Shown in pieces: positions 11,502-22,569 of a DNA stretch of 64,000 nucleotides. The stretch comes from Byssochlamys sp. IMV 00236 (Eukaryota > Ascomycota > Eurotiomycetes > Eurotiales > Thermoascaceae), in NCBI GenBank assembly GCA_001931875.2, contig MSJH02000629.1, positions 305,615 through 369,614 of the forward strand, written 5' to 3'. The translations under genes were made by a program, and so were the position numbers. The notes under the pieces were generated by a model. That model had not been told where the DNA came from. It saw only the letters and a program-made list of their open reading frames with translations, and ran no database searches. Within the stretch, counting starts at the first letter, position 1; the number at the start of each line of letters is the position of its first letter.

Positions 11502-13380
11502 ATGGGGCTCCTTGAGAATTCTCCTTTGGCCGTTTTCATTTTTTTGCTGATTGTCCTGGCCTTCTGTGTGCTCATGATACTCTGCAAGGTCTTCTACCGT
11601 GTCTATTTGTCGAACCTTACTGGGATTCCCGGTCCTTGGTTTGCCAAAGCTACCGGATTGTAAGTCTACCCCTGAGGATGGGAAGTCAGTTTCGCCTCTT
11701 CTTGATAGTGAGCGTTCCGGTATACTCCATGGATGTCGTATCTGAAAGACTGGAGTAACAATATTGGGAAAACTGCTGCCTCAAGTCTATGGTCTTCGTG
11801 GAAATTTTACTGACATATCGATAGATATGAATTCTTTCAGGACTGGCGCCGCTTCGGAAGGTATTTACAGATGGTCGAACTGCTGCACGACAGAAAGGGC
11901 AAGATCATACGTATCTCGCCGCACACTGTCTCCATCGCCGATGCTTCTGTCTATCATCGATACCTTCTTGGACGTCGTGATTTCGACTGGCCTAGTTACC
12001 CTGACGAGGATATCGTGATAAGACCCTCTCAGTTACAGATGATACCAGCCGCTCATATCAGAAATGATTACCTTGCACCAGATAGACTGTTTCCACTTGA
12101 GCCTCTGATTCTTCAAAAATACGCTGGCTTTTTGCATAATCTTGATCAAGCTCAGGCAGTTAACAACCCTCTCCGAATGCATATGGTGTTCTTCAGTCTT
12201 GCTGCAGGTAGGATTGTCTCCTTTCAATTTCTTGCGATCTACGGGGCACTGATATTTGTCCAGCGGTGATGAAAGCTTGCTATTTAAAACAAGACCCCAC
12301 TCCGGCAGATGGATATGGCCTTCAAGGATACGGATACCCGCTTTTTACACAGGAGCCCTGGTATGTCAGTGGTATTAGGTCGTTCTTTCGAAGCATTGCG
12401 AGGAAAGTCGGAGCTATCTGCGGGCCCAGGACACCAAGTGATGTGACAGTCATCAGGGTGAGTTGACAATACCGCCGCAGCTATACTTCATAAATATGGG
12501 CTTACTTGTTCTTCTCTTTCCATAGTGTCTTTTCAATGGTATCAGGAATCCGCCAGTCGCCATAGACGGTTTCACTCAACACGCTTCTCAATATATTCTG
12601 AATGACTTCAATCGTATGATGCAGAGACCCCCAACGTACCGCTGGATGAGCGATAACGATCTTGTTCTGGATATGTCTGTTCGTCTTAGCCGAGCATTGA
12701 CTGTACTCTTCAATCAGCTTTTTCATGACAGTGCTCGTCTCTCAGTGCTGCGACACGAGCTAAGCTCCATCATCGAAGGTCATACACTGAGGCCAGTACT
12801 TCATGAACTGATTATGCTACCTTATTTGAATTCCTGCGTTCGTGAAGCGTTACGGCTGAGTGATGCCATGGATAACTGCATCATTCGTTATGAGAATCGG
12901 ACCAGTTGGGAGTATCAAGATGGCCCCATCACATGGAAGATCCCGCAAGGCACACATGTGCGTTTCAGTGCGAAGATATTGTTCCAGGATCCACACTTGT
13001 TCCCAGATGCACGCTCTTTCCGACCTGAACGATTCACTGAGACTCCAGAGCTCAAAGACCTATTCGACCAATTCACCCGTGGTATGGAAGCAACTGTGGC
13101 GACAATGCTACTGAGCACAGCGTTTCTTTTCCGAAGCTATGCAACGGCGCACCTTGAGCCGGTGTCGGCTGTAGGCTGGTTTGACCTCCACGCCCCTTAC
13201 TACCAGGGAGCGGATCGTGAGCTCTTCTGGTTTGGGGGGTTTCCTTTGGTATCACCTGAGGAAACCAGCCTACAGCACGTCATCCGGCCAAGGCGGTTCA
13301 CCGACCAGGAGGCGGATCGAGTGAGCCTTGACATTGCGGACCTACGTCCGGAGATGGTTATCTTTGGGGATGGCCGGTGA
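11502..13380 (+). CDS. Cytochrome P450-like protein lacking the heme cysteine
   Basis: Exons 11502-11659, 11825-12207, 12264-12457 and 12526-13380 join in phase to 529 residues, the usual length for a microsomal fungal P450. The N-terminus has a membrane anchor (about residues 9-35) and the hinge GIPGPWFAKATG. Further P450 landmarks are KIIRISPHTVSI, the K-helix ExxR in CVREALRLSD, and the FPDARSFRPERF segment before the heme loop. The expected heme loop (FxxGxRxCxG) instead reads FTRGMEATVA: Arg, the axial Cys and the Gly are all replaced. The I-helix oxygen motif (A/G-G-x-D/E-T) is also absent. The frame and splice phases are intact, so this looks like a non-catalytic P450-fold protein or a gene early in decay. 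Intron 1 (165 nt) is the least certain. Confidence 0.75.
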
Positions 13381-13412
13381 TCTGTTTGGTGATCTGTTTG
13401 GTGATCTGTTTT
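13379..13412. repeat. Short tandem 12-bp repeat after the P450-like gene
   Basis: The unit gatctgtttggt is repeated almost three times, starting at the stop codon of the P450-like gene. The rest of the 352-base stretch to 13732 lies between convergent genes and shows nothing else. Confidence 0.8.
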
Positions 13413-13732
13413 GTTTGGTTCTGTCTGCCTTTCTTTGATCATGTGATCAAATCTGATAGGAAATGATACTTGAGTTATCTATGCAGAATGGGTCTGAAGC
13501 CCACCTCCATAGTATTTGTACTCTTTTCTCGGCAGTACAGTTATGGACCTTTGGAGGACTCCACTAGGCCAGAAGAAATGATCCTTGATCTGTTTAAATC
13601 GGTGAAAAGTTCCCCTAATTGATACAAACGGACTTCTTGCCCTCATCTCAAGCCGTTTCGACTCCCTTAATAGCATCATCAGGTGTAGTACTTCACACCC
13701 CTAACCCCCTCTGATTCTTGCCGGAAAAGAAC

Positions 13733-15159
13733 TCAATACGTACCGCTGGTCAAATTGGCTGGCAACTTAACATTGTCCCAGACATCGGCCAACCAGTCCA
13801 GCGTGACTTGGGCCAACTGGGCTTCGGCACCGAGCTGACAGTGTTCGCCAGCACCAAGATCCGTGCGGAAGAGGTTGAAGGTACCTCTACTTCCCAGCCA
13901 CTTGAACATTTTCTCGGGCTGGTTCGGTGCAGTGCTATCATCTTCGCCTTTTCCAATGAAAGCAGGGAATTTGATATTGGCGAGGACAGTTTCGTTGGCG
14001 GCATACGCGGGCAAACGCCGCCACCAGTCGGAAGGACTGTCTGTGTTGAAAGTGAACAACGATTGGGCGAGGATCCAACGCAACTGAGTTGGCATGGAGG
14101 TGTTGTGTATCGTGGAGAGAAGGGCCTCATCAAACTCGGCATAATGGCCAGTGTTATAGAGGTTCAATAGCGCAGGGTCGAACTGGCTTTCAAAAACCGA
14201 ATACATATCACTCAAGCCGTCGATAGATAGCACCGCGGACAGACGAGGCTCGTGGGATGCAGCGAGTGGAGCAAGTTGGCCGCCGAAGGAAACGCCCGTC
14301 AGCGCAACCCGATTCATGTCGACATCGCTGCGAGTGGCTAGGTAGTCTACGACAGGCGTGACAACGTTCCACCAGTCTGGAATGAAGCCGAGATTCTGCT
14401 CGCGGAGAACGGTTGGCTGGCCGGGCCCTTCGTAGGTAATGATGTTCCAACCGCGGGCGAGGATCTCAACGCCTGTCTCGTGGAATAAATCCTCCTGTGT
14501 ACCATCGTATCCAGTTCCGACGATGATTGTCGGCAGTCGCTTATTGCTTGAATGTCCTTTGAAGAACCTGACAGGTACAGAGAAATGTCCGTTCGGGACG
14601 TTGGGGCTAGAGGCCGAAAGATTGGCTTTGATGGCAGGCTGAGGAAGCAGGGCCGCAGCTTTGTCAAAGTCCGCAACAGAGAGAGCTCCAATCTCATTGA
14701 TTCGTGGATCACTTGCATTCGCATGCAGGAAGAACGGAGCATAGCGGTAGTAAGTGGATGAGCGAAAGTAAGCTGATCGAGCTGAGGCTGGGAAGCGCGA
14801 GGCGTTGATTGCGGCGGCCTTAGCATGAATGGAGTCACCCAAGAACAGAAATTCTTTATACCAGCTCTCAAAGTCACCGGGGACGATTTGGCTTGCCGCT
14901 CGCAAGACCTCGCCTGTCTGAGCACCCTGATTATTGCTGAGCGATAGGACGCTCTCCAAGACGAAGGAGAACTCGGTGTTGTTGCTGAGAGGGAACATGG
15001 CGGACGAGTCCTCTGATACCTGAGCAAGCTAGAGAGTATGGTAAGTATCAATGACAGTTTCCAGGGGCAAAAAACGAGAAGAGCATTGACCGGTTAAGTA
15101 CTTACTACAGGTAGGATCAACGGTGTGCTCAGTAGAGCCAAAGTATTGATGACACGCAT
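13733..15159 (-). CDS. Secreted alpha/beta hydrolase (Ayg1/FrsA-like esterase group)
   Basis: Exon 1 (15159-15106) encodes a hydrophobic signal peptide MRVINTLALLSTPLILPV; exon 2 (15028-13733) continues LAQVSEDSSA and the enzyme, 449 residues in all. Visible features are the strand and oxyanion region TIIVGTGYDGTQED, the nucleophile elbow GVSFGG with Ser near residue 265, an acid-residue candidate in GKGEDDS, and the catalytic His in GAGEHCQ. The N-terminal helical half before the hydrolase core is as in the family that includes fungal Ayg1 and bacterial pseudooxynicotine hydrolase. The substrate cannot be inferred. Several NxS/T sites fit secretion. Its 3' end faces the P450-like gene across 352 bases; a functional link is possible but unproven. 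Confidence 0.82.
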
Positions 15160-16257
15160 AGTGGGTGTTGGAACTCGACGAGGACCAGGGCTGGAATTGA
15201 TGTAAGTTTTCCGATTCTCACAATTGATGAATCAAGCAGACCAGCCAGAGCAGGAGGATCTGCTGGTTTATATAACGTTCTTGTACTGATTGTCGTAGCT
15301 TAGCATTGTCTATATATGGCTCCGCCTCTCCAAGAAAGGCTTCAAGGTTGAAGTTTTGCTGAGCTGTAAGTAGAGTTGACATCTTACATGAGTCTGAACT
15401 AAAACAACGCGGCTCGCATGGCTTTCCTAAGAAAGTAAGTACGTGATCAGAATAAGAGAAAACGGGGCCTGAAGACGATGTGGATCAAATAAATGTAAAG
15501 AAGTCCAGCTCGATCTGGTTACTCGATTACTGTAGGGCTAGCGGTGCACTCCAAATAGAGATGACTGCACTAGCCATCTTCAGCAATTTCGTCGGTATAA
15601 ACCAAGCACTTCGTTGGTAGCACGCAATGCTAGGCCTTCTGCCGTAATCTAGGCCATTTCTGCATTCTCACCATACAAGCTTTGATTATGGCTTGGAGCG
15701 CAGATGAACAGTCTGTTGTCAGTAGCTTCGACCAGTACCACAGGGAGCCTTGCATGAGACGTCGCTCTCTCATAGTTTGAGACAAGCGGAGGAAGTATAT
15801 CTACTGGGGAATTCGGTAAAGTCAACTGGTCCATCATTCTCCGTCTAAGGCATCCTACATACAGTCAGGTCAATGCATACCCCAGCCCTAGCTTTCCTCT
15901 GTAAACCATCGTCGGGTAGTGGAAGCATTTGACCAGAATGGCAAGGACTTCGTACGCTAAAGCAAGAGAGGGCTCAGACAACCCACACCGGAACGTGGCT
16001 TGGCTTTGGAGCCAAGATGATCCTCGTCGTAAAGGGGGGATATAAGCAACACAAGCTTTGGGGGCCAAAACTAGTATTAGAATATGTAGTCCTAAAGTGG
16101 AGGCTAATGAGATGTATCTAGCGGCAGAGCGCCTTATCCTAGAGACCCTAATACCCTATAGACCGTTGGTATCTGCGAATCAACTAGTCGCGTTAGTTTT
16201 GCCCGTTCGTCATTCAATATGCCATATTATTATCATCGCTCACCGTGTCCTGATCAA
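15160..16257. other. Intergenic, nothing recognised
   Basis: Upstream region of the secreted hydrolase followed by sequence with only short unrecognised frames (for example 15649-15837 and 15865-16068, minus strand). Confidence 0.45.
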
Positions 16258-17471
16258 TCAGACTTCGAACTCTACTTCCCATACGTCTTGCGCAAACTTC
16301 TTCAACTCATCAATGGTCAAAGTGATATCTCTTTCAACGCCAGACGGTAGTCGAAGAGATAGATGGTCGAATTTAATCACCAGAGGATCTGGGTTGGTAT
16401 TTGGCACAGCTCTGCCATTCTGGGATAGTACATGTCGATATACTCTCTCAGCACCGTGCCATTGGCAAATTGTTATCTCCTTTCTTCCGTTTTAGCCATT
16501 TCTTCCAATTCATTTTTCTATAGGCACCCTGGGCGACGGTCGCTTCAGTCTCTTTCTCTACGGTCAGTGCCATCGCCGTGCTCGTCGGGTTGTCTTTGGA
16601 AGTTGTGACCGTAGGGTTGCCTTGAGAAGTTGTTACCCTGACGTTGATATGAGAGTTGGTATGGCGTAGGTCAACGGGCTTCAAGGTCGGCCTGCTGGAA
16701 CTTACAATAATGATTGTCCGGCGGTCGCTGGGTGTAGATAATCCAACCGTGCCGACCCAGAGATGTCGTAATGGCTGGCGGCTCGGGCGAATCTTGACCA
16801 GACGTTCCTATACTGATTGATCGCGTCTTAGCAACGAAAAGAGTGTCAAAGATAGAAGAGAACTTGCCTCGGTGAGCCCCTTCGACCTCCCTTCGGGGTG
16901 AGGTGGGCTGTTTGTGGGTTATTATCGTAGTCCTGCAGGACGTGATGAAGACAGTAGAAGCTCCAGCGAGTCCCGAAGAGGGCCGCTTCGGATTGTAGGT
17001 CTCATTTGAATTTGGCGGTTTAAGTATGAATTAGACACGTTTTTAATCTCTAGGTTGATGGACATCTGCGTTTATATCATATGCCTGCCCGCAAACTTCT
17101 AGGTGCTCCGCTCCTGCTTTTTTTAAACAATGAGTGACTAGCATCGACGCGAAAAAAAAATGAGACTTACTATCTTGCGGACGTGTCGGTATTTACCCAT
17201 AAACCCTTTCTTACTGAACTAGCCCTTTGAAATGGTGTGTGCCTTGATGAGGAGCTAGTTCCATAATGGGTTCCTGAAGCGCTCCATGCATTGTTCGATG
17301 TCTGGCATGTTGATTGAGAGCAATCGTAATAGCAGACTTAACATCACCAGTAGATTCTGTCATCCACCAATTGACATCTGATTCCAGTTTTCGTTGTACT
17401 TCTGAATAGCCAACTTCCACGTCTAAACTCGGCCACGGATTGGTTCCATAGATTGGTAGGTCTTATGAGCC
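16258..17471 (-). pseudogene. Eroded gene of a fungal hypothetical-protein family
   Basis: Two separated minus-strand blocks resemble the two conserved ends of a large family of uncharacterised fungal proteins. The N-terminal block (about 17471-17211) reads NPWPSLDVEVGYSEVQ, then DVNWWM, then GDVKSAITIAL. The C-terminal block (about 16490-16258) reads PLVIKFDHLSLRLPSG, then RDITLTIDELKKFA and VWEVEFEV before a stop. Between them the frame is broken by stops, and a one-base shift near 16485 separates LEEMAKTEERR from the following ICQWHG frame. No start is visible for a single product. The resemblance is from memory of recurrent motifs in fungal proteomes and needs a database check. A very intron-rich working gene is a less likely alternative. 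Confidence 0.45.
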
Positions 17472-18026
17472 TCGATTCTAGCCTCAGGTATATAAGAAGA
17501 TTCTAATCAGTGCTATGAGCATAGGCTAGCTATATAGATGCTCTTGAAGAATTATATTTTTGCTTGGGCATAGCGACAACCGGGGAACGCAGAGTTTTAG
17601 GCCCCCAGGAGCATACAATAATGAGTAGAAAGGAGGAGGGCAGGGGGAAAAGAGGGGTTAGAAGGGAATTAAGGGTCCTGCTGCAGTGTGAATCTGAAGA
17701 CAGATGAATGGGCCAGGCTTCACTGTACAGATGCGGAGAGATGGGATAACTAGACCGCATGTGGACTATGAAACTATGGACTGTTATCACTTCAAATCCT
17801 GCACGTTTGAAATGCCGACAGTTTGAAGGGGCCACTTTCCTTAGAGGCTGGCAGGATGCTCAGGAACGTAGAGTGCGTTATGGAAACGAGCCTAGCTTTC
17901 GCTTGACTGATCAAATAAAACGATAGTTAATGCCATTATCAAATCGACATGTCCTCGTAACATCGCATAGTCTCATTTCAAGTCCCCCTCTTTATTGCTA
18001 AATAGCATAGACTTACCTCCTCTCAA
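17472..18026. other. Intergenic, nothing recognised
   Basis: 555 bases between the gene relic and the 3' end of the hydroxylase gene. A minus-strand open frame at 17530-17835 has no recognisable features. Confidence 0.45.
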
Positions 18027-18821
18027 CTAATCCACTCTCTTCTTAGCCTTCAATCTATCCGTCCCATGAACCCAATCCAACAACCCAATAGTCCCATAAT
18101 TCAAATTAAATTTCTCATGATGCAAATCATGCGTCCTCGCAAGGCTGTAGAAGAAATCATATCCACTGTGCACAGTCGCAGTCTCGAAAAGCTCATATGC
18201 GAGGAATATCCAAAAAGTAACGATATGGCTTCCTAGCAGCTGTGGCGGCAGTGAGATTGGGAGTACATTTGCCACGAGATGTTCGAAAGGGTGCGCGTAC
18301 TGCGCTGCAAGAGCGATAGGTGCTGTGAAGCGATGATGTTGTTTGTGGATGGGTCCGTAAAGCTTTGGATTGTGAAGTATGCGATGGACATAGTAGAACA
18401 TGATTTCGCGCATGAGGAGACAGCCGATCAGATCCACTGCGATCTCGGAGAAGGGGGGGAATGATGCTTCAACGCGATAAGATGATGGATTTAGTCTGGT
18501 ATGGCTGGCGATATAAAGTTGGGCGATATGGAATGCTGCAGACATTATCTGATTCCGTGCCACTACTCTCGCACACTGCCATATTTCGCGTTTCGAAGGT
18601 TGTCGTGGGATCGGTTGTAGTTTATGACGGTGCGAAAATGACGGGGCCCAGACGTCCAGGGACAGGTAGATGGAGCATAAGACCCAGAAGAACAGGAATT
18701 GGACGATAAGTGTTCCGACAAACTCGATTGTTTGAGGAGAATACGACTCTGTCGTTTGCCTCCACGCTCGTTGCGCCATGTCGAATATCTCATGAATCTT
18801 TTCCGACGCGAATAGATCCAT
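18027..18821 (-). CDS. Membrane fatty acid hydroxylase / sterol desaturase family protein
   Basis: This single exon encodes 264 residues. The three histidine clusters that bind the di-iron centre are present: HxxxH at 146-150 (HRILH), HxxHH at 159-163 (HKQHH), and HxxHH at 231-235 (HDLHH). Hydrophobic segments lie near 35-55, 126-145 and 185-212. Such enzymes oxidise sterols or acyl chains in the ER membrane; the substrate here is unknown. The frame is open further upstream but only with a GTG, so the ATG at 18821 is taken as the start. The protein is compact but within the family range. Confidence 0.85.
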   Translation of the reverse strand: MDLFASEKIHEIFDMAQRAWRQTTESYSPQTIEFVGTLIVQFLFFWVLCSIYLSLDVWAPSFSHRHKLQPIPRQPSKREIWQCARVVARNQIMSAAFHIAQLYIASHTRLNPSSYRVEASFPPFSEIAVDLIGCLLMREIMFYYVHRILHNPKLYGPIHKQHHRFTAPIALAAQYAHPFEHLVANVLPISLPPQLLGSHIVTFWIFLAYELFETATVHSGYDFFYSLARTHDLHHEKFNLNYGTIGLLDWVHGTDRLKAKKRVD

Positions 18822-19377
18822 CTCCTCGTCTATAATGGTTGCCAGTGACCTGGTTCGGTTTTCGATCCTTCCCACCAGACGATAAAGAAGTTAGGTATCT
18901 ACAGTGCAATATATAGATAGAGCAATTATTGTCACAACTCTAGCTTTGGGTTTCGAGAGAAAGTCTCAGAGTCATGACTGGAAAAGCTGTCAAACCGAAG
19001 TGCGGAACCTCGGTTCGACTCGACGCTCGACCCTCCAATACTCTAGAGCGTGAAGAGCATTGTCCAGTAAATCCACGGAGAATCCGGGGAAATATCCCCT
19101 CATTGGCCTGGTAAATATAACTAGAACCAAGCCATCTACATAGCGCAGATCAACCACCAGAGTGCGGGGGAACGCTCCCTGCACCGCCGAGGCTCAACTT
19201 TGCGCAACAATATCTACTGGTCTATGGGTCATCATAATTGTAGCGTTACATTAGACGACTATCACGAAGAGTCCATGTTCAAGAAAAGAACGATCTTGGT
19301 ATTATTATAGATACTAAGGAGCTTTGCAAGGCTATTTCAAAAGCTCCAGGCCCTTTTCATCGGAGAAACACCAATGA
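18822..19377. other. Intergenic, nothing recognised
   Basis: 556 bases between the hydroxylase start and the pns1 stop, both on the minus strand. It should contain the hydroxylase promoter and the pns1 terminator. No gene or repeat was seen. Confidence 0.45.
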
Positions 19378-20984
19378 TTATGCGTGAATGTACTGTTGCA
19401 CTCGGGGGTACAAATGGACCATTCGATCATAGAGGTCAGGGTGGTCGCGCATCATAACCTGTGGATCCCATCCCATTGCGACGAAGATAGTGTCCACGCC
19501 GCTCCCAATTGGCGTCAGCAAGATCTGGCAGATCTGCAAGCCGATAACGAAGGAGAAAGCCATAATCACTGCCGTGAAGTTCCCACCACTGTTGTATGCA
19601 GGGTGGGTGAATTGCAGGTACAGGTAGGAGAACAACGCACAGAGGTAGGCAACGAAGACGGAGCCCATGGTCAGCACAGGGCCGATGAGGCAGTCCTGAA
19701 CAAGAGCGTCCATTCCACGGTCCTTCATCATCGTCCAGGTGTCCTTCGCAGATGGTATATAGGCCTTTCCGTATAACGCGATGTGGCAGAAGGCATAACG
19801 ATTGAAGAAGGTCACAAGCCAGTCCAGGAACCCGATGAAACAACTGAGGATCCAGGCGAAGATGCTCCCGACAATGTTTCCGTCCTGGGCTTCCTGTTGC
19901 TGGGCCACGGAACATGCCTGACGGAGCATGTGAATGAAGGCAATAATCAGACTTCCGAAACTGATGCTACCGAAAGAATAGGTTGTCGCCCGCTTGAAGG
20001 CACCGCGAGTAGCACCTCTGGGCAGACCGCCCGGTGCCCGACTGTAGTAGTACCACGAGCCATAGACACCAGCAATCGTTGTATGAACTGTGTTCTTGAG
20101 CCACTCGCTGAACCAGTACATAGCGAACGTGATATAAACTATCAGACCAATGACCTTGGCCCTGCTGCAGCCACCACTGGAACAGGCTGGATTATCCCCA
20201 TTGCTGGATGGTTCAAACGACACATAGATGGCAACCAGCGTCACAGAGAACCAAGCAGAGAACGCGACGGCGACGATGCTACCGATAAGGCTCACGAAAA
20301 ACACGTGTCCGGTGCTCCGAGCGACGTCGATGGAAGTTTGCAGCATCAGAGCGCTGAACGGAATGCGGGGAATCCAGCTGACGAAGCATATTATGGCGAA
20401 GACGCCGAAAATCAGGAAGACGATACCGGCGCCCCATTGGTGTCGCACGAGATAGTAAATAGCAGTTCCGATGGCAAAGACGATGTTGAGAATGCCTGTG
20501 ACCCAGATAAAAAGTTTCGTGAAGTATCGAGCACCCAGGAAGTAGGCCCAGGAAAAGGCCAAGGCGATACAGAGGACGAAGACAAACAAGACCAGTGTGT
20601 TGGTATCCAGCGAGAAGGTATTCGACGAGTCGTAGATACCGTCGCCATTGAAGCCTTTGTACTTGGCATACCTGTGGATCGTGTAACCAGACACTGCAAC
20701 AAACCCCAGGAAGCTTGCGATGAACTGTTCATGATGTCTGTTAGAGAAGCTCTGGTCGCATATGTCAAAAAGACACCTACCAAGAGTCCTGCCCATATAT
20801 CATTGAATTTGGGCTTCTCGATCTTGAACACTTCTTCGTACGATGGAGGAGGCGCGCCTGCTGTGTACTGAGGGGGGTATTCCTCTTTCTTCGAATCTGG
20901 AGCTGCATACTCAGGTTGCGGCGGGGGCTGAGCTTGAGGTTGCCCATAACCCCCGTTGTAATAACCAGCTGCTTCCCCGCTCAT
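19378..20984 (-). CDS. pns1: Pns1-type choline transporter-like (CTL) membrane protein
   Basis: Exon 1 (20984-20781) encodes a cytosolic N-terminus rich in Gln, Pro, Gly and Tyr, ending PPSYEEVFKIEKPKFNDIW. A 56-nt intron follows and exon 2 is 20724-19378; the total is 516 residues. About ten hydrophobic segments follow, with the conserved CTL block around YGSWYYYSRAPGG, ATTYSFGSISFGSLI and NRYAFCHIALYGKAY. The PPSYEEV sequence resembles PY-type ubiquitin-ligase recognition motifs (inference). Pns1 is a plasma-membrane protein of the choline-transporter-like family; choline transport by the yeast protein is not firmly shown. A long open frame on the opposite strand is a codon-bias shadow. Confidence 0.92.
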
Positions 20985-22569
20985 AGTGACCGCCCAACAA
21001 TGCAGTCAAGACCGTCGATCGAGTAAGAATATGAAGAGGGAAGAGAAAATGAGGATGAGATTTTCCGCAGACTGAAGTCATTTCAGGAAGAGAATGCTGG
21101 CATGGAAGCCACGCTGCCAAGCCGCTGCCCTCTTTCTTACTTGTCCGCATGCAGCGCTGAAATCTGGGAAGAACATGTGGGCTTGGTTGCACATCATAGC
21201 TGAAGGCTAGATAGCAACTGAGAAGGTCGATCAGTGATATGGCTTTTGACAGTCCTTGGTTCTCTTAGGGGTGGCTTGCATCGCCATGGCGCTTGACGTC
21301 AGAAGCGAGATCCTAGCTTCTACTCTATCCGGTGCTAGGAATGATACATCCCAACAACAATCCGCTACTGTTCAGAGCTATTCCCTCTAGCGCCATCTCG
21401 ATTACCGCATCGGTTCAGCATTTAATTAACATGCTTCTTTAGGTTTTTGATATCCGTACCTCCATACCCAATGGAACCCTTCCCACGTATTCGGTGCCAC
21501 AGCGCTATGCCGCTTGCCGAAGTAGATCCAGAGATCTGGAGTTACACAACATAGACCCATCAATTATGGGTTTGGTTTCCTTTATTTTATGCAGTGGACA
21601 GCAGGCGACAAATTGTTTTCACGGTGGATCGCCTCATGATTCTCACCCGCGCGTGTCCCGAAAAAGTGTCAAATGTACAGTACTTGACAGTTACTGCGTA
21701 CTCTGGGCTTAAAGGGTGGAAATCCGTGGTGGGATGAACTATGAGAATCCAAAGTTCCGAGGATCCCACGTTCCTGAAAGTCAATGTGAGCCTAACAGGA
21801 CTAGTTATATAAGGTTTCTTGTCCCCGTCTCTTTTATAGCCGTAACTACTTTTTTTTTTTTTCAAGAGTTGCGAGAGCCACTATCAAAATATGCTATCTG
21901 TTCTACAAAAGGTGACGGGCAGCTAATGACGATACTCTCGACCAGATAGTGAATGATCTCTCATATCACCTTCATTTCCGCTGCGGGGTATCATTCAAAC
22001 GTCTAAGCTATTGATCTTCTATTTAAAAGAAAGTACTTGATAGGATTCAGCTGTCTTTCACAATACATATGAAATAACTAGCACGATTTATCTCGATTAC
22101 TTTTTTTGTTTTCTATAGTAACAATTTCACTCTTCCCTTGAATTCAGATTATTCCGCTACCTACACGATTGGTTTCCCCATCTCCTATCTAACCAAGAGG
22201 CTCTGCTTATCGCTTCAGTAGAGTGGGTCTACGACAAATACGGCAGAACTTGAACACAAGCTTCCTAGGTGCCCGAGACCCTAGAAAAGACTTCGTCTGG
22301 TGCTATCGATGTATCTTCTTCGCTTGACTGAGGAGAGAATATTGTTTCTGCAGTCGGCAAGAGCAATATGTGCTCCAACTCATAACAAAGAACCAGGCTT
22401 GAAGCCCAGCAACACTTTCAATACGCGTCTATCTGACCCAGCGCTTTTAAATCACTACATCTCACATTCAAATTCAAATCTCTCTTCCTCTCTCTCTCTC
22501 TTTCCTCTTCACCACACAGTACCAACCTCATCAGATAACTCTCCTGCGCTTTCTCAGAGACTAGAGAAA
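20985..22569. other. Intergenic between divergent pns1 and F-box genes
   Basis: About 1.6 kb holding both promoters. It contains a T-run near 21850, a CT-rich tract at about 22485-22510 shortly before the F-box start, and no recognisable gene. The plus-strand frame is open from 22300 but its translation before 22570 looks like leader sequence. Confidence 0.5.

Noticed and set aside
19783..20871. 362-codon open frame on the plus strand opposite pns1
   Set aside because: It mirrors the codon bias of pns1; the pns1 frame has clear CTL motifs and an in-phase intron, while this one is acidic, repetitive and domain-free.
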